Under the pieces are notes generated by a model. That model searched no databases. It saw only the letters and a list, made by a program, of their open reading frames with translations, and was not told the origin of the DNA. The position numbers were made by a program, and so were the translations under genes. Of a DNA stretch of 64,000 bases, positions 10,871 to 20,938 are shown one piece after another. Position 1 is the first letter of the stretch, and each line of letters opens with the position of its first letter. Source of the stretch: Microvelia longipes (Eukaryota; Arthropoda; Insecta; Hemiptera; Veliidae); contig JACMZG010001914.1 of assembly GCA_018340805.1 (NCBI GenBank), positions 47,619,163-47,683,162 of the forward strand. The letters run 5' to 3'.

Positions 10871-11450
10871 GAGGGGTGTTTATTATACATAGGGCATCGC
10901 CGCTGTTACTTTGTTAGTATGCCTTTTGATTTTATTCTCCCTGGACATCATTATTTAGGTCCCGGGAGGAGCGTACAAGCCGGTACGCCCGTTGACACCG
11001 ACGATTACATTGCACGTATTCATGATATTAAATACAGTCAAGCTTTAAAAGATTCTGATATCCAAGAGGCTGATTTAACAGCGATAATTTAACAGCTGAT
11101 TTAACAGCAGGTTACTTGGTGATAGTGGCTAGCAAGTTAAATATTTATTTGAAAAGGTATTTGGTATAATATATCCTTAATATAAGCGTATGTCTATTGG
11201 TACGGCCTCAGGAAGTGGAAGCGGCACTCTAAAAAGAAAGCGTTTAAGTATATCAAAACCTCATCGAACGATCATCGAAGTCAAAGAGAACTAAATTTAA
11301 TTCAAGTAGTTTAGATATGTTTGACAATACAGATGAAAATTCTCAGGGATTTGGCGATTCAACTTCAGGTCATGGACCATGGATCAGGTCATGGATCAGG
11401 TCATGGACCATGGATCAGGTCATGGATGAAATCGACATCGTGATGTCGAG
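10871..11450 (+). pseudogene. Endogenous densovirus-like VP1 (PLA2 region) remnant
   Basis: The plus frame 10919-11092 (57 codons) has, in order, a 'PGHHYLGPG' block, a 'PVD..D..A' block and an 'HDxxY' motif, then a 'DI.EADL.AI' stretch. This matches the phospholipase A2-like domain in the minor capsid protein of densoviruses (Parvoviridae): the GPG calcium loop followed by the catalytic His-Asp. It is broken by TAA at 11090-11092. Further pieces follow in other frames: 11190-11294 has a Ser/Gly-rich run and a Lys/Arg cluster, and ~11300-11420 has a repetitive Gly/His-rich tail. It is an old, non-functional integration. Neither a replicase nor a hairpin terminus was recognised. Confidence 0.65.
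11366..11425 (+). repeat. Short GGATCAGGTCAT tandem
   Basis: About five units of 12-18 bp (GGTCATGGACCATGGATCA...) lie at the end of the capsid-like remnant. CCATGG and GGTCATGGACC are palindromic. It may be local slippage in the decayed viral sequence. Confidence 0.6.
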
Positions 11451-12034
11451 ACCTCGGAGGCTACACTCCTGCAGGATTTCATTATAAAACACAACTCATA
11501 TAAAAACTAATTAAATTTAAATATTAATAATTCTTGGTTTAATTTTAACAACCTCTGTACCTGTTTCTTGTTATAAATGTTTAGAAAAATACCTCCTTAA
11601 TATTAAATGGTCTGTTAAGTCAAAACTCCGCGAAAAATGCGATAAAACTGTTTTACAAAATTATCCCTTTTTCCCAGCAGGATAAAAATGAATAAAATTT
11701 ATTTCCCTAGACCCTTTATTTTTGTTTTTTTTTCCTCTGGCGGGGCTCCAAAATGAAGATGTTATTATTTTTTGACGCTATTATTTTATTTTCACAGCTT
11801 TGGGAAAGAGTGTTCATTTTTCTTACAGAGTTAAAATTGGAGGGGGTTTAAATCTGTTTATTTTAACATGAATTTAAATGCTGCTTTTTTTCACTTTGTA
11901 AAACATTTTATGGATTGTAATAAAATGTTACAGTAATTTGTTTCTTTTAAAATGTTTTAAGCACTTTGTTGGTTTTTTATGTTGAATATGGGAAAAGACG
12001 ATGAATATAAGTATAGAAGAAAACTGTGTAATAT

Positions 12035-12145
12035 TTCCTCGTAACTTCGTACTTGCTTCGCTCGTTCTTAAAAAGTCATGATGATCAAACCAACTGCCTC
12101 CGGCAATAGATTTGCGGACTTGTGCGGACTTGCTACTCTTGCCCT
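12035..12145 (-). repeat. 5S-derived element body fragment
   Basis: Reading minus, this has AAGAACGAGCGAAGCAAGTACGAAG and a further CAAGTCCGCACAAGTCCGCAAA stretch, matching the GAGCGAAGCGAGTCCGAAG body of 5S-headed copies. No head or GTACCCG tail is evident. Confidence 0.45.
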
Positions 12146-12329
12146 CTCAGATTTATGATTAATGAATGCCTAATAAAACATTTCTTTCTTCTTTCATTTC
12201 TAAGCTGGATCTTAGAATATAGAGATTACCCACATGAAACAAGATATGCCCTTACTTGACAGCCAATTCGTTTGAACTAAGTGAATGAACAGACACATAA
12301 TTTTATGTATCGCTATATACACTTATAGA

Positions 12330-12775
12330 CCAAGAGCCCAGGGGTGTTTTGTTAATAAAAAGTGTAATGGCTGGAACCGGTCTCAATTTTTCGTAAATAC
12401 CTTCCTGAACAAGGATCTGCAAGTCTGCCGACTCGTATCGGATGGGTGTCCCAGTCCCAGGCAGAACGCACATTAGGGGTCAAAGGTTCTGCCTGGGACA
12501 CCCATCCGATACGAGTCGGCAGAATTGCAGATCCTTGTTCAGGAAGGTATTTACGAAAAATTGAGACCGGTTCCAGCCATTACACTGTTTGTTAACTTGG
12601 GTGATAAATTTGACCTGTGAAGTGCGTTCTGCCTGGGACGCCCATCCGATACGAGTCGGCAGAATTGCAGATCCTTGTTCAGGAAGGTATTTACGAAAAA
12701 TTGAGACCGGTTCTAGCCATTACACTTTTTATTAACAAAACACTCTTGGGCTCTTGGTCTATTATCTTATAGATT
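12330..12775. mobile_element. TIR element with a third internal copy of its arm
   Basis: Left arm 12322-12470 (ATAGACCAAGAGCCC...GTTAATAAAAAGTGTAATGG...) is the inverse of right arm 12623-12773. A third copy of ~100 bp (12485-12585) sits between them in the right-arm orientation. Within the arm, TTCTGCC and GGCAGAA flank a GACACCCATCCGATACGAGTC segment and can form a 7-bp stem. TA flanks both ends, and CTTATAGA occurs at 12322-12329 and 12776-12783; either could be the target duplication. It is non-autonomous, with no transposase frame. Confidence 0.7.
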
Positions 12776-12808
12776 TATGATCTCTGATAATTTCAGAAAT
12801 AAAACAAT

Positions 12809-12905
12809 AGGGTACGGGATACCTCGGAACTTTTCCTCGCCACATCAGATTTGCTACGCTGGTTCTTACTATTTCAGACTCGCTTAACTCGTCCTTAGGA
12901 TATAA
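12809..12905 (-). repeat. 5S-derived element, 3' tail only
   Basis: GGGTACGGGATACCTCGGAA at the left end is the reverse of the family tail, followed by TTTTCCTCGCC, then GATTTGCTACGC and GACTCGCTTAACTCGTCC. It is 5'-truncated on minus. Confidence 0.6.
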
Positions 12906-13014
12906 TAATCGCCCGGTTTTTACTGAATACGTCTTTATACTGCATTTGTTTACAAAAACAGTAGATACAGTTGAACTACGCAGGAGAGAACTTCTTTCCT
13001 TATCAAAAAGCGGA

Positions 13015-13032
13015 CGGTGTGTGTGTGTGTAT
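13015..13032 (+). repeat. (GT)n microsatellite
   Basis: A short GT run near 13018-13030 before TATATCTATG. No other feature is seen at 12906-13660 apart from a weak tRNA-like string near 13130-13215 that was rejected. Confidence 0.6.
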
Positions 13033-13664
13033 ATCTATGTAGAGGTATATGAACCTCTATGTCTTCAGCGTTCTAAAGACACTAAAAATAGAATTTTTTA
13101 AAAGGGAGGTCCCCTATCTACTCGCAGTTTAGCTCAGTAACTGCTCTTCTTGCAGTTAGTCAGTGCAATAAGTTTCCCCGAAAGAATCACGCTGAACCCA
13201 GCTGCTAGTGGAAGCGGGTTCGTTAATAAAGAGGAAAGGCAGCTTAGTTCCATACTTACTAGATTCTTTTAAATCATATTTTTTCTTAAAAAGTTTAAAG
13301 CATCATGTTTGATTAGAAGTTAATATTTATGTTATACAAAACCAAACTCAAAACCCTACAAGACTAAACCAAGATTTCTATATTCCGGAAACACTGTAGG
13401 CGTTAAAGGTAAAGTTAAGAGCTGAGACCCAGAAGCTATGAAAAATATAGCTCCAGACCTGTAAACCACCCCCCCCCCAGGGAAATAAACGCTAATGTTA
13501 TTCCTCAGTTTCAGTTTACATTGATTTAAAAAATGTAATCAAAAATTTTAAAAGTTTTAAGCATATATCTTTTAATAGGTATGGCGATCAAATTTTTAAA
13601 AGTTTATAACTTTCCTTTTTTATATACTTTTCCTCGTTTATATACACCGTTCACATTTACCGTG

Positions 13665-13795
13665 GGTATATAGGAAAATCATTGTGTTTGCAGAAAAATC
13701 AAATACCGGGATTTGACCTGTATTATATGTTTCAAGTGTTTTAGGACCTCCTAAGTTATTTTGAATAAGTTTTGTGTGTGTTGCCCGGAAAATAT
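13665..13795 (+). repeat. R1 copy (diverged)
   Basis: AAAATCATTGTGTTTGCAG, ACCGGGATTTGACC, GTTTCAAGTGTTTTAGGACC and TTTTGTGTGTGTTGCCC follow R1 order on plus. A 5S-derived head follows on the same strand at 14081, the same R1-then-5S order seen at 20.1 kb and, inverted, at 5 and 53 kb. Confidence 0.5.
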
Positions 13796-14080
13796 GTTTT
13801 ATGACATGACTAATTGCAGGAATTCATAAAACGCGGAAACATTTGTCGGTCGGTGTGAGATTTGCCCCACATGTAGTAATATACATAAGAGCAACATAAG
13901 TGCCTAGTTGTATCTCATTATCATTGGTTCAATTTTTATTGAATGACTTGTTTCACTTTTTTTAAATTGTAAAAAATTTAATAATAATCTAACTGAGTTA
14001 AAATTTGAAACAAGTATAAAATAAATTAATAAATAAGTATACTCAGTTTTGTTTCGTTACAGAAAGTTAGGTACGTTTTT

Positions 14081-14190
14081 TATTGGATCATAAATATTAA
14101 ACAGCATCGAGCAAAGTTAGTGCCTGGATTGGTGACCGCTGGGAGTAAGGCGAATATTAAATGTCTGAAGACGATCAAAGAAATGCTGCA
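14081..14190 (+). repeat. 5S rRNA-derived element head
   Basis: TTGGATCATAAATATTAAAC, AGCATCGAGCAAAGTTAGTG, then CCTGGATTGGTGACCGCTGGGAGTAA resemble 5S rRNA from TTAAGCAGC to the GGGAATA region. It continues with ATGTCTGAAGACGA and stops where a copy of the CTGAAGATGCC palindromic-element family begins (~14205). Confidence 0.7.
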
Positions 14191-14204
14191 GTACATTTAG
14201 TGAT

Positions 14205-14332
14205 GAACTCAGTTCAGTTTTGTATAGCATTGTGTTTTCATCTATGATGTCCTACATCCCTAAAGATGCCTGCGTCGGATTTTTCATCTACATTGACAAA
14301 GTCACTACCAAAAGACCTAAATCTTAATTTTC
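14205..14332 (+). repeat. Half copy of the CTGAAGATGCC palindromic element
   Basis: GAACTCAGTTCAGTTTTGTA, then GCATTGTGTTTTCATC, ATGATGTCCTACATCCCTAA, AGATGCC, CGTCGGATTTTTCATCTACATTGAC and AAAGACCTAAATCTT match one arm of the palindromes at 28703 and 45718. The CCCACAGTGGAAGCGAAA segment is deleted, so the hairpin motif is lost. It separates two 5S-derived heads. Confidence 0.7.
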
Positions 14333-14350
14333 TTATTATTCATTAAATAT

Positions 14351-14624
14351 AATAGCAGCTTGATAGCAGCATTAAGCGTGGTTAGTGCCTAAATTGGGGA
14401 CACCTGGGAATGGAACGGGTGCACTTACCATCTGAGGACGAGCGAAGCGAGCCCGAAGACTTCTTGTAGTATATATTTAACGGCTAGTATATTCTGAGGA
14501 TGAGCGAAGTAAGTCCGACGTAAGCAGGACGAGCGAAGCTAGTTCAAGGAAGGGAGAAGAGCGTAGCGATCCTCACCGATCTAGTGAGTTAATAGTTCTT
14601 GGTTTCCCCTACCCGATTTTTTTC
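14351..14624 (+). repeat. 5S-derived element with head, body and tail
   Basis: Head: ATTAAGCGTGGTTAGTGCCT, AAATTGGGGACACCTGGGAATGG. Body: TCTGAGGACGAGCGAAGCGAG, then repeats of GAGCGAAGTAAGTCCGA and GAGCGAAGC. Tail: CCCTACCCGATTTTTTT at 14608-14624, the 3' end also seen in other copies. It is the most complete single-piece copy in the window apart from internal decay. Confidence 0.65.
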
Positions 14625-14721
14625 TTCTAATAATTTTTGGGGTAATTTATACGATTTATTTTAACCTGAAAGTAAAATCAAATTGTGATGTGCTTAAAAG
14701 TTGTAAAAATCAAATTGTTAG

Positions 14722-14851
14722 TCTCAGGCTTGATCAAGGGGACTTTAGTTCTATAAAAAGTTTTGAATGATTTATTCAATTACTAAAATTAAGTTGAATA
14801 AATCATTCAAAACTTTTTATAGAACTAAAGTCCTCTTGATCAAGTCTGAGA
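14722..14851. repeat. Near-perfect 130-bp palindrome
   Basis: TCTCAGGCTTGATCAAGG..., then GACTTTAGTTCTATAAAAAG and TTTTGAATGATTTATTCAA, are mirrored exactly by TTGAATAAATCATTCAAAA, CTTTTTATAGAACTAAAGTC and CTTGATCAAG.CTGAGA. The loop is about 15 nt (TTACTAAAATTAAG). Arms differ at only about three sites, so it is recent or conserved by gene conversion. No target duplication was found. Confidence 0.9.
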
Positions 14852-14859
14852 TGGAGTTC

Positions 14860-16020
14860 TTTAAACTTTCCAGTGCTACTGAGAACAAACTATTACGAAT
14901 TGTTGATAGTAAAACTATATGCGCTGATTTTTAATATAAAAAATAAATACGAATTCAAGAAATTTAAAATTTAAATTTTTTGTCAATAAAACTTTTATTG
15001 ACGTTATATTCTTTAATTCTTTTTATTTCGAAATTGACAAAAAGTTAAAACTCAAAATCAGAAAGTAATGCGAGATAAAACAGCAAAACATTTTTATAGC
15101 GAAAACTTAACTTTGAAATTCGATGGAAAAGACGCATATTTGTGAGCGAAATACTAAATATTCTTTGCAGTTCTTTTTGTTTTATCTTTCGTCTTTAAAT
15201 TATCAAATTATCGATTTTTATACATTGAAGATGAATTTTAAAATTCAATCTAAAGTTTTCCTGAATCAGGAAAGCAATTGATAAGTATTTGGGTTTTCAA
15301 TTTTATTTAAGAAAGTACAGTATCCAAAGATATGTGCATTGCGGATGTTTTAACGAATTTTCGTTAGAAAAAAATCGCGAATAAGATGGCGGGAGTTGAA
15401 CTACGAAGTATGACCGAAATCTGTTTCAAAGGCTCCCAACCACATACCAATTTTTACATACATACCTATATAGTCAGCCAAATATTTAAAAAATTGGTAA
15501 AATTTAAAGTTTAAATTTGCTGGAAATAAGTTTTTTTATATGCTCGCTTCATATGCACCAATCCAGTACTTGGTCAGATTTTCGGTTTATACTTTATATT
15601 TGAATCAGTAACACTTTAAGTTCTGTGTCAATTTGCATGAATTTTCAAAGGAAATGCGTTGAAACATTTTGTAGACTGACATAAACTGAGCTTTTTATTG
15701 TTGTCTAGAATGTAGTACAGTATTGATTATGGATGGGCGAACAATTTTTTGTACAACCTATGGTATAAATTGCGAATTTGGGATAGACAGACAAGTAAAA
15801 GTGCTAATGTTTCGATTATAAAGCATACACCGAAAACCTTAGATAAAAATGGATTGGTACATAAAAAAGCAAGCATCATCAGTAGTAGATTAATCTTACT
15901 ATTCCAATTAGAAAATAAATTTAATTTTTTTCAGTTCAAAAGAACTGCGGTCTTCAACTAATTGGTTGTACACAACTTAGGGGGGGGGGTGCATAAAGGA
16001 AAAAAGTGTCACCACCGTTT
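14860..16020. other. AT-rich DNA, no gene seen
   Basis: No coding or RNA feature supported. A 70-codon frame at 15749-15961 lacks motifs. A run of ten G lies at 15980-15990. Confidence 0.4.
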
Positions 16021-16029
16021 TCAATTAAA

Positions 16030-16290
16030 ATAGAGGAGCATGGGACAACTTGTCCCATATAGAGTTTGAAAGTATTGGAGAAGAGTACAAAGTTTTTTTT
16101 TTTCACTTTTAAGATCTAACACGCTTAATGTCAACAGACTTTAATTCTAGTAATTTTTTATTTACTTTGTATTCATAACTTTATAATCTTAAACAAGGTA
16201 AGAATAACATTAACTATGTGGTGCTATTAACCACTACGCAAGATCTATTACTTTACTCGACATGTTTATAACCTGACGATAGGAAGGATG
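16030..16290 (+). repeat. R2 repeat, left part
   Basis: R2 is a name used only here. GGGACAACTTGTCCC (palindromic), then AATGTCAACAGACTTT, AAGGTAAGAATAACATTA, TTAACCACTAC and ACCTGAC occur in the same order at 54700-54930. The R2 copy continues after the minisatellite at 16935. Confidence 0.65.
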
Positions 16291-16935
16291 TAGTAGTGCT
16301 ACGAGTGCCCGAAGGAGTAGTGGTGGGGGTTGATAGGAAGGATGTAGTAGTGCTACGAGTGCCCGAAGGAGTAGTGGTGGGTTGATAGGAAGGATGTAGT
16401 AGTGCTACGAGTGCCCGAAGGAGTGGTGGGGGTTGATAGGAAGGATGTAGTAGTGCTACGAGTGCCCGAAGGAGTAGTGGTGGGGGTTGATGGAAGGATG
16501 TAGTATGCTACGAGTGCCCGAAGGAGTAGTGGTGGGGTTGATAGGAAGGATGTAGTAGTGCTACGAGTGCCCGAAGGAGTAGTGGTGGGGGTTGATAGGA
16601 AGGATGTAGTAGTGCTACGAGTGCCCGAAGAAGTAGTGGTGGGGGTTGATAGGAAGGATGTAGTAGTGCTACGAGTGCCCGAAGGAGTAGTGATAGTAGT
16701 AGTGCTACGAGTGCCCGAAGGAGTAGTGGTGGGGGTTGATAGGAAGGATGTAGTAGTGCTACGAGTGCCCGAAGGAGTAGTGGTGGGGGTTGATAGGAAG
16801 GATGTAGTAGTGCTACGAGTGCCGAAGGAGTAGTGGTGGGGGTTGATAGGAAGGATTAGTAGTGCTACGAGTGCCCGAAGGAGTAGTGGGGGGGTTGATA
16901 GCTACGAGTGCCCGAAGGAGTAGTGGTGGGGGTTG
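16278..16935 (+). repeat. ~55-bp minisatellite within R2
   Basis: About 12 units of GATAGGAAGGATGTAGTAGTG, CTACGAGTGCCCGAAGG and AGTAGTGGTGGGGGTT. The unmultiplied equivalent is seen once in the other R2 copy at 55166-55200 (CTATAAGGAGGATGTTAGTAGCTGAGGCGG), so the array expanded in place. Each unit has a G-rich GGTGGGGG. The plus frame through it is a by-product. Confidence 0.9.
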
Positions 16936-17010
16936 GCGACACTTCTGTACATTGTATGACCTGATATGTTCCTTCCCCCTTGTATTAGTTCCTTTGTTAT
17001 ATACTATATA
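16936..17010 (+). repeat. R2 repeat, right part
   Basis: TTGGCGACACTTCTGTACATTG, ATATGTTCC, then AGTTCCTTTGTTA parallel 55196-55258 (TTGGCAACACTTGTTTACATGA ... AAGTCCCTTGTTA). Confidence 0.55.
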
Positions 17011-17214
17011 AATATATATATGTATATAAATATATAAACTTAATGGGTATTTAATGCATTTGTGAACATAATATACAATTGCTACCCGCGTTATTTTATT
17101 AAATGAGTATCTACTATATTACTTTTTAAGTCTGAAGTAACATAACGCTATAACACCCTAAAAATTTGGTTATCTTAAAATTTGATGATGAGCGTTAGTA
17201 AAATCGAATCAATA

Positions 17215-17435
17215 CCATCTAAGGACTTGGGTAATCATGACTTTTGAGGAAAAACGAAGCGAGTTGGAAATCGGAACACTTCAGATTTTTGATTACTAAT
17301 TTATTTTGAGGTCAAGCACAGCGAGATTAAAGTAATTCCACCTTAAGGTTCGGGTAATCATGACATTCTCAGGACAAAGTAAGGGAGTCTAAAGTTTTTT
17401 GAGGAAAAGTACCGAGGTACCTCGTACCCTATTGG
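17215..17435 (+). repeat. 5S-derived element body and tail (diverged)
   Basis: TACCATCTAAGGACTTGGGT, GAGGAAAAACGAAGCGAGTTGGAA, GAGGTCAAGCACAGCGAGATT, then GAGGAAAAGTACCGAGGTACCTCGTACCC. The last string is the family tail. The 5S head is not recognisable. GGTACCGAGGTACC-type repeats give local dyads. Confidence 0.5.
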
Positions 17436-17494
17436 ATCAAACAGTTTTTTTTAACAAATCCATTCTCATATATAATTTCTTTTTCTTTTCCTGG

Positions 17495-17735
17495 GAAAAA
17501 TAAAAAGGAAAAGTATTGTGTTTAACCTAAAAATTCGCAACCAAGGTTTCACCATAATTATCCGTTTCAGGTATTTTCATGACGTTCTGAGTGGTTTTCA
17601 TCAGGCTGTCTGTCAGAGTGGTTTTCCACTATTCAGACAAACAGCTGGTTTTCCACCACTTCAGGCTGTCTGTGTGTGTATGTCATAACTCCGGCTGTGT
17701 TTACACTAGAGAGTTGAAATTTGGCACAAAAAAAA
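17495..17735 (+). repeat. R1 copy, one of the more complete
   Basis: AAAAGGAAAAGTATTGTGTT, AAGGTTTCACCATAATTATCCG, TTTCAGGTATTTTCATGACG, TTCTGAGTGGTTTTCATCAGG, CTGTCTGTGTGTGTATGTC, then ACACTAGAGAGTTGAAATTTGGCAC. An internal ~45-bp block (CTGTCTG...GGTTTTCCACT) is duplicated at 17608-17675. Confidence 0.7.
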
Positions 17736-17739
17736 TACA

Positions 17740-18735
17740 TTAGGTCTAGTTTACAACATACATTTGCTCTACTTTGTAAATGATTTAATATTCTAAATAT
17801 TACAAGGGTTTCAGAATGAACAAAAGTACTTTGTGTTTAAATTTCACCTAAAACAGTCTACAATTGACCCTTTAGTACATAAAGGGCTTAGTTTACTAAC
17901 ACCTTAATAGTCCTTTGGCCCTTTTCATATCCAAGTAGAATTGTTAGTGTTTGGGTTAAAAATAAAGAGCCCATAATGCCCTAGCTATATTGCTCCAAAT
18001 TGCTGCCTGTAAAGACTTTTTATTCCTGTGAAAATTAAGGGAGATACACATCAACATAATATTTTGGGGAGTTCGTAAATACTACAAGCGTCCTCCAAGG
18101 AAGCTGTATTTCAGCGTTAGCCGTACAAGCTTTGTCAAGAAATACATCCTCTAGTGTTTATAAACGCGAATTTCCAGCGATAGCATTGCCCTTATATAAG
18201 TTATGTAGACGTCAGGGATTTCCTGTTCGATTTTTAGTGATTTTTTTTAAAACAATTCAGAGTCACTGTTGTGGGTTAATAACTTTATACATATTTTATA
18301 AACAATAGGGCTCTTATATAATTTATATAATTACTTATATAATTAATTATTTTTATAATACTTTAATATAATTTATTTCTGTATCAAACAATTTTTTTTT
18401 GCTTCGAGAAAGTGTACAAAAGTTATCTTATATGAAATAAATAAATAATAAAAACTACATTCCACCTCCAAGACTCCAATCATTTATGCTAATTTTTCTT
18501 TCCTTTAAAAATTTGCTACAATGGGTATAACAGCTAGTTAAACAGCCTAAACGTTAGTTAATTAAATATTATAACTATCTCTTATAATTATGTCTGATTT
18601 CTATGCAAGTTTTAACTTATTTGCTTGGACACTCAGCAGTCCTGCGTGATGCAGACTGAGGGATTGAAAACTATTTTGAACATAAAAGTGTCTGATTATG
18701 ATTCAATCACGATATCGAAATTGTATTTTACACAC
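17740..18735. other. AT-rich DNA, no gene seen
   Basis: No supported gene or RNA. Short TTATATAATT repeats occur near 18310-18350. Confidence 0.4.
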
Positions 18736-18751
18736 ACAACACAATTAAAAT

Positions 18752-18752
18752 A

Positions 18753-18797
<45 letters not shown>

Positions 18798-18799
18798 TA

Positions 18800-18834
<35 letters not shown>
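18752..18834. repeat. (TA)n microsatellite
   Basis: An interrupted TA run of about 80 bp. It is self-complementary and expected to be hypervariable. Confidence 0.95.
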
Positions 18835-18837
<3 letters not shown>

Positions 18838-18986
18838 TGGAGTCACTCGGGACTTCCCTGCCTATTCTGACTGACGAAGACATACGTCGAAAATTTTCAA
18901 ACCCATCAAACCTCACTGTTTCACCCCCTGTAAGTTATTATTATTATAATATTGTTATATTATACTTCTAGTATCTTCCTTTTTCC

Positions 18987-18989
<3 letters not shown>

Positions 18990-19055
<66 letters not shown>

Positions 19056-19080
19056 ATATATTATATATATATATATATTT
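18990..19080. repeat. (TA)n microsatellite
   Basis: A second interrupted TA run of about 90 bp, 155 bp after the previous one. Confidence 0.95.
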
Positions 19081-19089
19081 ATTTAAATA

Positions 19090-19260
19090 TTTATAACATA
19101 TCCAAAACCGCGATCGCATCATAAATTTTGCTTTTTTTGTTCAGAGTGGTTTTCGTCAAGCTATCTAAGTGCCTGTCCGTATTTCGCATAAAATCCGTAT
19201 GCACGCATAGCAGTTGATATTTGCAAGAAAATCAGTCATAAGATTATGAAAATACTTTTT
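19090..19260 (+). repeat. R1 copy (diverged)
   Basis: TTCAGAGTGGTTTTCGTCAAGC, TATCTAAGTGCCTGTCC, GCACGCATAGCAGTTGATATTTGC follow R1 order on plus. The upstream R1 half is replaced by the TA tract. Confidence 0.5.
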
Positions 19261-19313
19261 AAACCAATTTAAGGCTTTTAACTTACTATTATAACTATTT
19301 TAGGGAATTTTCA

Positions 19314-19620
19314 AAGGAAAGAAAGTCTCCTATATATTTACGGCAAAGGAAAGAAAGTCTCCTATATATTTACGGCAAAGGAAAGAAAGTCTCCTATATA
19401 TTTACGGCAAAGGAAAGAAAGTCTCCTATATATTTACGGCAAAGGAAAGAAAGTCTCCTATATATTTACGGCAAAGAAAGAAAGTCTCCTATATTTACGG
19501 CAAAGGAAAGAAAGTCTCCTATATATTTACGGCAAAGGAATAGGCAAAGTCTCCTATATATTATGTAATATACCTACGGCAAAGGAAATTAAGTTTTCCA
19601 CATACCTACGGCAAAGGCGA
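19314..19620 (+). repeat. 32-bp minisatellite derived from an R1 edge
   Basis: About nine units of GGAAAGAAAGTCTCC, TATATATTTACGGCAAA, decaying at the right end (19560-19620) into CACATACCTACGGCAAAGG. That terminal sequence matches the CTTTTCCTGTAATACCTACGG edge of R1 seen at 22755-22780, so the array grew from the R1 start. Confidence 0.85.
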
Positions 19621-20059
19621 GGAAAAGTAAAGTAACCTTGTAAAATAATAAATAGAATTTTAAGCAGCAGTGTTGTTGTCATATTGTGTTGTCAAAGAAA
19701 ATATGTTTTCTTGCATAAATATCTCAAGGATTTTTCAATATATTTCCCCCCTTAGCTCCGTGTATTTCCTTCTAACCCTATCTATCCAGGAAACGCTGTC
19801 AAAATCACATGACAGCAGGCAAATCTCAGCCAATAATTCTTTTATTAGTTTTCTCTCAGTTTTTCTGATATTTCCCTGATATGTGTGATTTCCTTTGTAT
19901 GATATGTTCCTCATATTTAAGTGACACTTATTAAAATATGTTTAGTACAGAACTTTAGTAATATTGTCTTTTTTGAGAAAAGGTCTTTGGTATTATAATC
20001 TATTATGACAGAGGAAATAATTCTAGTCGAGTATAAACGTAATAACTAATAGAATTCAA

Positions 20060-20215
20060 ATTGCCTTTTATATTGTGTCCAAATCCGGGATATCACCGGA
20101 ATTATCCGTTTCAGGTGTTTTTAAGACCTCTTGAGTGGTTTTCACCAAGTTGTGTGTATGTTCATGTGTATGTGTGAGTTGAAATTCGGTTCAATTATTT
20201 CGTAAATTTAACGTA
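20060..20215 (+). repeat. R1 copy directly upstream of a 5S-derived head
   Basis: TATTGTGTCCAAATCCGGG, GAATTATCCGTTTCAGGTG, TTTTTAAGACCTCTTGAGTGG, TTTTCACCAAGTTGTGTG. The 5S-like head begins about 70 bp later on the same strand. Confidence 0.7.
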
Positions 20216-20282
20216 ATTATTACGTAAATTTCAATAATTTACGACGTATAAATTAAATGTCGTTTCAATAACTAGTATATCT

Positions 20283-20384
20283 ATGACTTTTGTTGGATCA
20301 TAATAGTTAAGTAGTATCGAGCGTAGTCAGTGTCTGGATGGGTGACCGCTGGTAAGTAACTGATGTATTTACTATCTGAAGAGA
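20283..20384 (+). repeat. 5S rRNA-derived head, split by a SINE
   Basis: TTGGATCATAATAGTTAAGT, AGTATCGAGCGTAGTCAGTG, TCTGGATGGGTGACCGCTGG. TCTGGATGGGTGACCGCTGG is very close to 5S rRNA CCTGGATGGGTGACCGCCTGG. The element is interrupted at about 20384 and resumes at 20939 (AGAGTCCGAAGTAGG...GTACCCGAGTTTTT). Confidence 0.75.
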
Positions 20385-20938
20385 GTCACCCGTGGTGTAG
20401 TGGTTAAGGTACGCGGCCAATACACAGAATAAATGGACTGTAAACTTCCCAGTTTATTTAGTCATGGGTTCAATCCTAGCACGGGCCTCTAGGATTTTTA
20501 TGAGAGGGATAAAAATTCTGCGTACCACCCTTCCTTTAGAAGGGACGTAAACCCTGTGTTCTCGAGCCTGTGCGTTGTCAGGTACTCGTTGAAGATCCCA
20601 TACCCTAAATGAAACTGGGTATAGGAAAAATTAGGACCCCATAGTAGATTCATTATAATACTATAGTGTGTCTGCCTATAGTTTAAAGTGTATGGAGGTT
20701 TAGTTTAACAGCGAGGGCACGTGTTGTTCCTAGTTTTCACTAGACTATAAGAGTCTGTAAAAATATGTATAATTGCTTGAAAAAAGCATGAGAGGAACCA
20801 TAGAAATTCACGGCTCTTTTGTCTAGATTAGATGAAATATACCAACGCTTGAAATTAAAAGGAGTAGAACACTATCTTAGGGAGCTATAAAAAGGGCCCA
20901 ACAACGTGGCCTCCCCATATTACTACTACTACTACTAT
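20385..20938 (+). mobile_element. tRNA-derived SINE (family A), full length
   Basis: tRNA-like head: CCGTGGTGTAGTGGTTAAGG (A box) and GGGTTCAATCC (B box, 20466-20476), spaced wider than normal by a TAAATGGACTGTAAACTTCC-type insertion. Body: AGGGACGTAAACC, GTCAGGTACTCG, CTAAATGAAACTGGG; 3' region AAATATACCAACGCTTGAAA...AAAAGGGCCCAACAACGTGGCC, ending in (ACT)n. It is nested in a 5S-derived element; ACTATCTGAAGAG before and ACTATCAGAG after may be a decayed target duplication. Other copies are near 27.5 and 51.9 kb. Confidence 0.8.

Noticed and set aside
12322..12783. CTTATAGA as a certain 8-bp target duplication
   Set aside because: The inverted arms extend through ATAGACC into part of this string, so the exact ends, and therefore a TA versus 8-bp duplication, cannot be decided here.
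13125..13260. tRNA-like string (TTTAGCTCAGTAACTG ... GCGGGTTCGTTAA)
   Set aside because: It lacks a proper B box and acceptor or anticodon stems; the resemblance is limited to the A-box letters.
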